From Rhynchospora pubera (taxonomy: Eukaryota; Streptophyta; Magnoliopsida; Poales; Cyperaceae), in NCBI GenBank assembly GCA_028095005.1, contig CM051460.1:80369676-80433675 (forward strand): DNA of 64,000 nt, written 5' to 3'. The notes beneath the pieces were generated by a model. The model did no database searches, was not told the DNA's origin, and worked only from the letters and a program-made list of their open reading frames with translations. This document shows, piece after piece, positions 47,450 to 58,453 of this stretch. The position numbers were made by a program, and so were the translations under genes. Positions within the stretch are counted from its first letter, which is position 1, and each line of letters opens with the position of its first letter.

Positions 47450-50400
47450 ACATGGTCGTACTTAAGCTATTTTGACACTTAATTAAGAGAAATTGGCTAA
47501 TTAACGGATTAATAGAGATGATGCGTTTGTTTGCTGTCTGGAAATGGTATTTTCTGTGTTGTTTCGCGTTTTTCGCTTTGATAAGTTCTCTGGAAGTTTT
47601 TTCCATCTACATGAAAGTTGTAGATCTGTGGATTTTGATTCTTTTGGCGTTAGATTCACATTTTTCTGAATTAGTATGGATTTACTGTGAATAAAACGGC
47701 GACAGTGCGCAGAACCAGTTTTTGCTCGCACTGTCCTGTTTGAATGGCTTGAAAGATTTATATTTTGAATATAAGTACCAGTGTTCTATGGCTAAATTTA
47801 AAGAGAACTTGAAGCTCTTTCTGAGCATGTATAAATTGTTGCATGAATTGGATTAATTTGTGGGTTTTCAAGTATGAAAAGGAAGATCTCGTCAGATCCA
47901 GTTTGTAGAGCAAATCGATTGTTCTAATAAACTGTACCAACTGAGAACTCCTTTAAAAATTCTGTTTAAATGGAGTTGTTCTATTTTGAGTTAGGATTCC
48001 AGGAAAATTAATTTCATAATTTTTCGTGGAAGTTAGGACCTTCAACTAGGTTAGAACTTTTCAATCGACTGTCTGTTCCAGTACAGAATTTGTTGATTGT
48101 TTAGTTTGTAACTCGAACCTTTTGAACTGAACTTGGTGGTTTTCTTTTCATAGATAGTTAGCCTATAGACTAAACTAGTTTTTCTATGTATATTGTATAT
48201 ATAAAAACTGGATAGAAGGTGGTCTTACAGACCAAATGGTTGAGAGGATAAGCTGAAAATCTCATAACGGTGTTTCGTGCACTTGTAAGAGATTTGTCAT
48301 TTTTTATTCTCCCAGATGGTGTAAGATCTCTTCTTGAAATTTTTACTGGTAATCACAACTATGATAAGGAGCTTAAGTAATTTATTTGAGAATTTTTGGA
48401 GACCTAAAACCTTTGCTTTTATTGGATTCCATTAGTTACGTTTTTTAATAAATTACTGTTTTTCTAAATATTCAAACTAGTTGAAATTAATTAGAAAACT
48501 CCTTGTTTGATCTCCTTTCTGTTATGGGATGTTGAAAGAACTTTCTAAATGAATTTAAACAAGTTTTGTTGTTTAAAATTGAGGATTTGTACACGGAATT
48601 TACTTATGGCAAACGATACGCAAAGATGCTTGAAAATCGTTAATTGGAAACAAAGTGCTTGTATGTGCTAACTTTGTTTTGTAGGTGGATAGTGGGTTTA
48701 GTATGGCTCAAGACTCAATGCCTTGTGGTTGTATTTGAATGCATGTGTGAATGTTTGTAATGCGGCCTTTGGTGCCATTAATTAATTAATTTGTTGATTA
48801 ATTTTTGATGTAACTTGTGAGGCTTGCATGCCCCTAAGGTTAGGATGGGAATAGGATGTTTTCACATGTATTTTGTACCTTTATTTTATATAGGATTTAG
48901 ATCCTTATAGAATTTAGTGGGAAGGGACAAGGATTAGATTAGTTTTGCTCCATGGACGATGTGGCGAAACTAATGCAAGCGGGAGCCATACAAACCCACA
49001 ACTATGAGATGCTTATATGTGATTGCTTGTGATTGCTATGAATTGTCATAGGCTAGGTATGGGTGTATGCTTACACGACCACCAAACAAGTGTCATATGA
49101 TTGATAGTCCCAACTAAAACTCGATTAAGTGAAATCGCCCTCCTTCTCTCTATCCCCTTCACGCCGATTGTCACTCATGGCGCGGTCCGCCCAAGCGGAC
49201 GTCATGATTGCCAATTCGGTAGTCGGGGTGCAAATAGCTAAGATTTGCAAGGAGCAAATAGTGAGATGTTACTTTTCGATGGACCCAACTAGAGTTTGGA
49301 CATCGGGGCGAAGTTTGTAAATATACTTAGATATTCACAAACCAAGAATCATATGGAACGATATGATTGGTTGGAGAACCTACCTTGTCTAATTAAGTAG
49401 GGTGACGTGCCATAGCAGGCTCTACTTGATGAAAACCGGGATCTTGGAAAACCAACTACATTTGGGACATTAAATGAATGTAGTGGGAGTTTTATTTGTT
49501 ATAAATAAAACAATTGCATAAACTAATTGACCTTAAATTGGTTTTTGTTATAGATGTTAAAATTGTTAATTTTGTTGCGATCAATCTTTGAAAATGAACA
49601 AACTCGTTTCTAAAAGTATTCACTTAAAGAAGTAATACCGATTCCTAAGACACGATCTTAGCGAAGAGAAACTTGAGTATGTCAATTCCCAAAACTTTTC
49701 TCAAACTACCCGAACGTAGCAACGCGATGATTGATTGACTTTTGGCGAAAAGTTATTCAATAAAGCGTGTGGCTAATATCCTCATTTGAAAGTTCTAAGA
49801 CCTTTGAATTAGAGAATTCATATGGACTAGATTTAACTCGTACGCTCTCATCCACTTACTCAAGAAAGTGTTCTTGGAGAAAGTAGATATTAACTCCATC
49901 ATTTATGATCGAGTATAAAGAGCATGAGTTGACAAAGAGATTCTTCTTTTAAACATGAACGTTTCATTGGCTTACAAATCGAAAGATTTAAGTAGCTAAT
50001 TGATAACTAGAGATATTGATCTCCGATATCAAGGATTATTGATATTGTCATACGATCTCTTTGAAATTATAAAGGATATAATGTTACCTTCTTCGCACAC
50101 TTGTTGATGCAAAAAGGTAATTGGTTTAGTATTCAAGAAATACTTCGCCAAGGCATGAGTTGAAATTTCGAGACTCTTGATTGTGATTATGTATCACATG
50201 AGATGTTTCATTTGCCGTTTATTGGAGGCATTTTGAAAGGTTGTCCGAAATACCATGATTGTAATACTTTAATCCTAAAGTGTATTTGTCGTTCAAATTA
50301 TCTCACTATCTCTAATTTACACTAGTAACTTGATACTAGTTCATATGCTCGCATTTGACGAAATGTGTTAGCAGTGAAGAATAAGAGAATGTTCGAGAGA

Positions 50401-53400
50401 TGTAAAGTAAACTCCGTATAGGCAATGACTTGTTCGTCTAAGTCATTACCATTGAATACGTAGAGTTATCTTTATTAAGAGTTTGTTTAGGAATTGAAGG
50501 TTGCATACCTTAATCCTAACTTCTCAAAACATCTCCACTTCATATTCGATGAAATGGATGATTATGTTTAATAAAAGACAAGTTCTTTTATTCTGGATTT
50601 GTTTATATGATTTCATGCATCTTGATTGAATTTGCTTGAAATAGATAAACAAGTTTTGAATGACAAATAGGATGCGTAAGACTTGACATAAAGTATTTGA
50701 CTTTCATGTTATATATAACCGCTTAGTCACATACATAAACAAGAATCGCATTTCGAGAGTCTACGTAACGTAGAGCTCGTAATTCAATTCGATTTCAAAT
50801 CGATTGATATGCGAATCATGTTTGTTAAATGACAAAAGCGCCTTTAACCTACAAAGGTTTAAGGACAAGTGACTTTATTAGGACTTTTTACATATCGATG
50901 TATAAAGACCAATAAGTACTTGTGCGATGAAAGGTTATTGATACTTTACTACTTAACCAACGATCATTGTAGATATTAACATATCTATTTGATAAGGTAT
51001 AAGTATGAACCTTTTGACTAGTTCAAAGGAGTTCAAGAGTGAAGTTTAAAAGACTTTTCAAGAAAAAAAAAAGGAAGTCTTACAATTAATCATGGTAAAT
51101 AATTAAGTCATATGATTTGAAGTATTATCTAAAGAGTATGAAAGTAGTTTCATAACTCGCTCCATGAGGAATAATATGTCCAAGAATGGAGGTATCGAAC
51201 AATATTTTGTATAGTTCGATCGGTAATAAATCAAATTGACTTATTCGACTCGTATTAGGGAATTATGTTTGAGAACAATATTGTTTACACTGAATAATGT
51301 TCCATCGAAGTCTATTGAAGAAGATATCTTAGGAGATTTTGATCTCTAAGTATAATACTTCTCGAGATTTGGTGTTGAGAAGCTTATTTCAAGTATTGTT
51401 GACTTGTAAGCTTAAATCAAATAAGACACTATATATTTGTAGGATGCTTTATATTAAAAGGCACTACTTCCACGAATATGATAAGAACAAAGTAGTTGTT
51501 GCTAATCATAATGTAGTCTTGATGAATTGAAATTCTCAAGAAGAAGTAGTGGGAGTAAAGTGAGCATTAAAATAGTTTATGCGTCACTACAAGAAGTACT
51601 CTTATGGAAAATTTGTCACTCCATACACGGTACTTAGTGGGAGTTGAGCGAAACTTCATTCACAAGTTATTTTGAAATAAGTTTAATAGTACGCTCCTTC
51701 CAATGAGGACTCAACCATCTCACGAGTTGATGATGATTCGAGAAACTCATAGAATATATGAGGAGTCAAGAACTCATTCAACAAATCGTTGTGGAAGAAG
51801 TTCATGAACCTCAAGTACCAATCCTACAAAAGATCAACGAGAGATGATTTCCTAAGCCGTTTTGGTGCATGGGTTGTCACAACATTCTCGTACTTAGCAT
51901 ATGAGAATCCGTTGATAAACAAAGAAACGATGGAATGATCCAATTCCACATACATGTTTTGAATTCATATGATCTTTAAAGAGCAATCCATGTATAACAA
52001 CAAGGTATAGACCTTGGTTGATGTTCATGAAGGAGCAATCCATAAAGAACGTTTAGATCTTCAAAAGGAAAGATCGACATGGATAATAAATCGACTATGT
52101 ACAAAGCGCGGCTTCTCGCTTTTAGCTATGTCTAAGTCGATGGCTAGTTGACTACGTACAAAGCACAACTTCTTGCTTGTGGCTATGTGTAAGTCAATAA
52201 AGATCATTCTAGCAATAGTTGTATTTCATATATGTCGATATATGAAAATACACATAAAACCGCCTTCTTCGTATGAATGAAGGAAGATGTTGTGCATTTG
52301 ACACAAATCGAGGTTTATGTATTGCTAAAAACATATGCATGCTTCAAGGATCCATTAATGGATTAAAGCAAGTGTTGTGGAGATTGGAATAAAAGTTTTG
52401 ACAATGAAGTCAAGGAGTTGAACTTCGTCAAAAGTATCTTGTATATACAAGATATTCAGTGGAAGCATAATTGTATTACTTGTATTGTTCAAGATAACAA
52501 TTCATTAAATTGGGAATAACATTAAGAAAATGAATATTGTCGAGATCTCTTTGGAGAATGCTTTCTCAAATGAGAACTTGGGCGAAATCACCTAATCCTA
52601 GGAAACAAATCTATGAAGATAGATTATGATGGATGTTAGGTTTGAGCAAATATGCATATATTGACGAAGTGTTCTAGAAACACGAAAGTTACACTCCAAG
52701 AAAGGATGTCTAACTGTACGTCACATGGCATGACTTGAGTGTTTTAACTCGGTCTATTGCAACTCAATTCAAGAAAGTGCATGAAATAGTTCAAGCATTC
52801 TTTCATTATGAGTTTCATTTTGTACGCCATATTTATGCATATGCCCCAATGTGTAGTATCCAAAGGATATGACAAAAAGTTGTCAAATGGATACAAGAGA
52901 GACACATTTGGACGATAGTCAAGGATATCCTCTTGTACCTTATGAGAAAGAGTGATACAATGTTTCATCTCTTAAGATGAAAGAAATCTCGTGTAAGTTG
53001 TTACACTGATAAAAGTTTTTCAAAGGATTGATATAATCACAATTGAGCTACATATTTTGCTTTAAGGTGGTGTTGTAAATTTAGAAAGTGTTCTAAATGA
53101 AATATTACAACCGTTTCCGTCACCAAAGCAAAATACATAGTAACTTGTGAAGCAATAAAAGAAGTTTATTTTGGATCGAGTTCTTAGTCGAGTTATTATG
53201 GTTCTATGCATCTCGAACCAAAACTTACTCCTAAAGAACCCAATGTTACATTGGAGATTCAAATATGATCTATAACGATATCACTTGATATCATATGATG
53301 ATGATCAAGAACACATATATAGTAGTATATATATATAGGGTCGAATAAATTTGGATAGGTTCGCGAACACAGCGAACACTCCAGCATGACCTCTACCTTG

Positions 53401-53577
53401 AGCAGTATACAAGATGCGGTTATGCATCCATACGTGGTGGACGTATGAGAAACTAGCTTTAAGCGTATTATTTTCTTTTGAGGTCCGAGACATGTATATA
53501 TGTAGATATATGACATTGTTCTCAACTCTTCGTTGGCTAGAAGTCACTACTGATTGACTCTAGGCCAAGTGGGAGAT
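47450..53577 (+). pseudogene. Decayed copia gag-pol region
   Basis: 6.1 kb with no open frame above about 75 codons, yet short traces of copia pol remain in order. 52069-52125 reads like KIDMDNKSTMYKARLLA, matching the reverse transcriptase segment KTDMDG-x-YKARLVAKG. About 52310-52390 recalls the Tyr-x-Gln-x-Glu-Gly and LQ-x-SI-x-GLKQ segment. 53118-53173 reads VTKAKYIVTCEAIKEVYF, the RNase H segment EAEYIAACEA-KE. Stops and frameshifts interrupt all of it. It cannot encode working proteins. Confidence 0.7.
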
Positions 53578-55359
53578 TGTTGGAGTTATGTCCTAGAAGT
53601 CAATAATTTAATGACTTAATTATTAGTTTATGTTTTGGATGATATTTCATCATCTGTTCCTAGGTTTATTATTGACAGATTATTCAGGTTGAGGATCTGA
53701 ATTGTAGATCTCTGTGGATCATTCTTTAGAATGACAATAATAAATCTAAACGGTCCATAATCTTGATAATTAACAAGGAACATTAATTATCTTATAAGAT
53801 TAGTATGCAAGTTAAGTGATGATTAAGTTCTACAAATCATAGGTAAAGAGTTGCCAACTTGATTGCATATGTGTATGTTATGGAACATAGCACAGGACTT
53901 GACCCATCGAAATAAACATATGGATTGTGTTATGTGTCATTGTTTATTTCGTTATGATTTTGGTTCTAAGTTTGAGATGTTTATCTTTTCCACATGAGGA
54001 TAGGTTCAATAAATATCGTCTACCGCTGATTCCCGATAAGGGCTGCTATACGGACTTTATTTATGTTCTCTTGAATTGTGCGGGGAAAAGCTAATCATCA
54101 AGAAAACCGTATGTCCCTCATTAATTCACTTAGTGAGTGACGATATCTGTTTGGGCCCCTTGATGGAGATAGATTGTTTGCATGCAACTTTATACAATTA
54201 TCTCTAGATCAAGAAACGTATAATCTGCAAGAATGACACATTCCTATCTTGGATTATACGATGATATCGTGTGACATAAGAATCAAAATAGGGAAATTCA
54301 TTTATTCTCTTATGCAGGATTTAAATACTGTAGTAGTACACTATTTATGCGAATTGGGAATCATAACGTGTTGCTAGATACCGCTTATGATTATTTGAAT
54401 TAAATAACGATTTAACTCCATGTCCAACGTAGCATAAATCCTCAAAGGGTCACACAAATAGGACTTTGACCATACGTGCATTATTTATTTATTTGCAATA
54501 GTGAGTATTGCAAAATATGATAAGTTGATTAATTAATTAAATAACGTTATGGACCGTTATAATTAATTAAGTCAAATGGATCATATAGAAATAAATTAAT
54601 GAACATGCTAATCCTAAATTGATTATCAACATATTGATAATTAATTTTATTCATCACACTTTAATTTAATTAAGAGAATTAAATTAAAGTATAGGCTTTT
54701 AATTTAATAGTCTATTTGAGCCTAAATTGAATGCAACTTGAAAGGCCTATTAAATAATTGATTTGATATGGACTAAGAGAGATTGAACAAACCTAACACA
54801 TGGCCCATAAGGCCCATGTATATGGCCGGCCATAGAGGGGTAAAAAGGTCAAGCAAAGGTTGGTGGAGAGTGGTCTATATAAGGACCACTTGAAGAAGCA
54901 AAACCTAACCTTCTCACTTTGCCTCCCTTCTTCTCCCTAGCCGCCACCACCATCCATGGGCAGAATTTTGATTCTCCCATGGTGGTCTCTCTCTCTCTTG
55001 CATTCCCATAGGTCTCATGTGTTGAGAATAGCTATTCCAAAAGGTTAATTGCTAGAATTACTTGAAGAATGGTGAAAAGGATTAGCTATCTCCTTTCTCT
55101 TGCTAGCACAAGAATTGGGACATGGCCAAATTCCTTGGTGGACTCGAGGGCGCCATGGAGGAGGCGAAGGAGAGCACCCCATCGATTCCCATGCCGTAGG
55201 ATCGAGCCCCGCGAATACGATTTCGCGGGAGGTATAAATTCCACCTCCTATTTCTTTGTGTTAACTTGGCTTTTGTGCACGATTCGTTGTGTGTGTTGTT
55301 TCGATGGCTTAATTAACTTGTAATTAGCATAAAAATCGAAAATTACACACTTACTAACA
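53578..55359 (+). repeat. Right LTR of the copia element
   Basis: 1782 bp, the same length as the left LTR. I noticed a single substitution by eye (near 55241 against 47318), which implies a recent insertion. It is followed directly by LARD LTR sequence from 55360. Confidence 0.85.
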
Positions 55360-56456
55360 GTACCAACATCACAAGCACATAGGAAGGGCATACTAACTAA
55401 GTAACACCAGCATAACCCCGATTATCCCTTTCTTCCTTTGGCTTAACCAAATTAATTCACTTCTACTATCGGCTTATACTCAATTACCCAAATTAATTGT
55501 AAAATCAACTAATTTTCTTGACAAACATCATCTATTTCCATGTCAATCCTATACTGAACCACCGTTAAGCTTTAATTACGGGTTTAAGGCCTAATCTCAA
55601 TTTCACCCAATTTACTCATGAAAATCGAAACTGAAAGAGAGAAGGAGACAATATACCATAGTTTGTTCCCTCGTCTCCCACTGTTTCTTCCCAATCCTCT
55701 TCCTATCTCTCTCTCTCTCTCTTTACGTAGATAAGGCAAACCGACAGCAAAACCAGAAACTCGACCTCTGTCCTCTTTTATAGGTAGCGCACAATAGAGA
55801 GAAAGGATAAGAACAACCTACCATGAACGATGGAGATTAATCCATCTCGAAATTCAAGATTCGCCCATCGATTAATCCACCGCCTCAACAAAACATTGGA
55901 GACGAGGATAAGATCAATCAAAGAGCACCTCTTTGCTGTGGCACGATGCCATTGGCCAGCCACAACACATCCCTCTTTGACCTTTGAACTCCGATAAATA
56001 TCGGAGGAGAAGATAAGAACGAAGGCGATCGAACGATTGAGATGAAGGAAAAGAGAAAGGAGGAAGGGGATGGTGCCAGCGGAGAGGAAAAAAGGAAGAA
56101 GAGATTTTCAGAATTTTATTAGAATTCAGTCACTCAAGATCTTATGTGGCGGGAATTTTATAGCTTTGAATGCTGCCAATCATATAAACTAATATTTATA
56201 ATTATTTTCATTCAATTTCAATTAATCTGATATCAAATTTCATTATTAATTAAACTTTGATTTTGCTAGAATCATGTAGATGATTTTTAGAAACTACACA
56301 AATTAAAAGACTTCGATTTCGAGTGAATCTTATTGTTATGATTGAATTATCCATTTGAAGATTATTAGTTTTAAATTCTTGTTTATCTTAATATTATTTT
56401 TTAAATTAACCTAATTGTCATAATTAAACTGGATCTGGTATTTCGACTTTGTTACA
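55360..56456 (-). repeat. 5' LTR of the LARD-like element, part 2
   Basis: Resumes LTR sequence equivalent to 39232-40330 and ends TTTGTTACA at the target duplication ACACT. Confidence 0.85.
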
Positions 56457-57386
56457 ACACTCTTTCTAATTTTTTCGCTCAAAATAGTTCTTCCTTTTTT
56501 ATTTCTAACCCATCCAAACGAGCTCTCTGAGTGACATGAAAAAAATTTATTGAGTTTTAGTGACATAAAATTAATTATTATTTTCTCATGACATATCTCG
56601 AATTTTAATACATTAGAGTGACATATTTAAAAGTAGAATGGTCGTAATAATTTGTCAATGACATAAAAATAATTTTTACTAATTTTACAATGACATAAAA
56701 TTTTCACATTTACCCCAAAAAAATGATTTTAGTAAGGGTTTTTATTATTATTTTTTATGATGAAACTTGTCTTTCAGCTTCGCTCCGCAGTCCGTAGCTC
56801 CCCTTCCCACACCGTCACACGTTCCTTGCTCGCGTGTCTGAGGACTGGAGCAGAGCTATCTCTCGGCAGTTTTCTTTCAAAAGCAAAATAGACATCGATG
56901 TCTCTCTCTAGCTGCTGCGATTATCAATTTCTTTAATTGAAATCGTTGAAATCGAGATAGGTTCCATCGTGGCATGAGTCTTCGATTTGACGGTCTGTGA
57001 GATTAATCTGGCAACATTGCAAATTTTCTTTCAATTTTCCGTAGATTTTTTTATTGGTACTGCTATATTCGACAGAATGGGGAATTTGAAGTTTCAAGGT
57101 CCTATATATTGAACAAAGGGGAAGCTCTCAAAGTTTGATCAAGGTGTCCATATCAGGTAATTAAAATTCACATTATTTTGAATTTTTTATGCTCAATTCC
57201 AGAACAACATTCCAAATTATTAAAAAATTTGTATTCTTTTGAGGCAAATTTCTAATTTCTTATATTTGGTGAAAAATAGCGTTCCTTCATTACAATTTCT
57301 GAGTAATTTAGCAGCTGAGAATCAATTATAATCTTCTTCTCTTCTTTTTTCTTCTGAATTTTGCAATATCCTGACCAGACAGTATC

Positions 57387-57761
57387 TTTTTTTTTAGGGC
57401 TAGCAAAAGCTAGCAATTTTCATTAAAAAAAAGAAAGTTTACAAAGGACTCAGAACTCATATCTTAATGGTACGAACAAAAAAATAAAAATAAGATAAGC
57501 TCCCAACAAATTTATAAACTAACGTAAACTACCAACAAGTTGACGACCTAGTCGGTAGTCGGTACTAATACCGTACCCATAAAACCTCAACTAACCCAGC
57601 CTAAACTGATCCGACATCTACTGGTCACCGTCAACAACCATCCAAACACATGGATGCCGCAACACAACCATGGCCTCACCCAATCACATGGTTATTTCCA
57701 CAGAGCCAACCAAACCCAAACACATAGGTGCCGCAACATAGAACGACCAAACCAAAACACG
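57387..57761 (-). mobile_element. 5'-truncated LINE-type retroposon, 375 bp
   Basis: 18-bp exact target duplication (57369-57386, 57762-57779; core CCTGACCAGACAGTATC). Poly(T) at the left edge, so the A-tail is on the minus strand, with an inverted GCTAGCAAAAGCTAGC block beside it typical of plant L1 3' ends. The uninterrupted site is present in the duplicated flank near 725-745, so it inserted after the RLK duplication. Confidence 0.8.
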
Positions 57762-58163
57762 TCCTGACCAGACAGTATCATATCTGCAAAATTGCATCAG
57801 AAACAAAAGTTCACCTTGTGAAATTATTTCTTCAGTATCATTAACGCCTTTATGTGCTAAATCTAGACAAAGCAAGTAACAAATCTACTAGCCATAATAA
57901 CTTATTGTATTTTTGTTTAGGTCCAGCTATATATGCTCGGTTCAGATCAGAACGTTCTTTGGATAATTGAGTTATTATTAGGCTACATTCCTAATATCAA
58001 AAGTAAAATATCTCATTATTAGGTCTCATTTGAGCTGGGATGGAAAATAACAATTATGGCAGTAGGGCTCATTGACATGAAAAACATCAGATATCCTGTT
58101 GGAGATTAAAATGAAAATAGAAATAATAAAATAATACAAATATTGATGGCTTTAGAAACATTC

Positions 58164-58169
58164 TTTATT
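58164..58169 (-). terminator. Poly(A) signal candidate of RLK copy 2
   Basis: AATAAA on the minus strand about 290 bases past the stop codon, in the same context as in copy 1. Confidence 0.45.
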
Positions 58170-58453
58170 TAACATAATAGAACCACTTTTTAATAGACTC
58201 AATAATGGTACTGCACTATTGAATAAAATAAGGTTGCTAAAATCATATCCATCAATCCAAATTTAAATCCATGTCAGAAAACCAAATACAATCTTTGAAA
58301 ATAAGAAAAAGAGAGAAGGAATTTCCAAAATTCTTCCACCTAATACACTGATAAAACTAGCTCAATTGTTGTCCACAGAAAGACAGCCAAACTTTTTTCC
58401 ACAAGGAATACCAAGAATAGTCATGAAATCAATCCACAAATGAGTCCTGAAAA

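Larger units (their letters stand above)
45072..55359 (+). mobile_element. Ty1/copia insertion with an extra internal fragment
   Basis: Order: internal 3' fragment (about 45077-45654), LTR (45655-47436), internal region (47437-53577), LTR (53578-55359). The first fragment is a near-exact copy of 53000-53577. Both LTRs are 1782 bp, start TGTTGGAGTT and end ACTAACA. A purine tract AAGTGGGAGAT precedes each. Primer site TGGTATCAGAGC at 47438-47449. It lies in the right LTR of the LARD-like element. The right edge is a clean LTR end; the left edge is a truncation that also removed about 140 bp of target. Confidence 0.85.
37241..56456 (-). mobile_element. Large non-coding LTR retrotransposon (LARD-like), minus strand
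   Basis: 5-bp target duplication ACACT (37236-37240, 56457-56461). Left LTR 37241-40330 (3090 bp). Right LTR 43224-56456, of which 45072-55359 is a later insertion. LTRs run TGTCAC to TTACA on the plus strand. The primer site TGGTATCAGAGC lies on the minus strand at 43213-43202, ten bases from the right LTR. A polypurine tract (AAGGGGGGTGG on minus) abuts the left LTR at 40331-40345. The element is therefore transcribed right to left. The 2.9-kb internal region has no gag or pol. Big LTRs with a short non-coding interior are the hallmark of LARDs; the gypsy-like purine tract suggests a Ty3 relative as the helper. Confidence 0.85.
56462..58453. other. Intergenic and duplicated 3' flank of RLK copy 2
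   Basis: 56462-56760 is A+T-rich with repeated AGTGACATAAAA motifs, no gene. From about 56830 the sequence follows 150-1419 of the window, interrupted by the LINE-like insertion at 57387-57761. The donor-like CAGGTAATTAAAATTC is retained. Confidence 0.65.
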
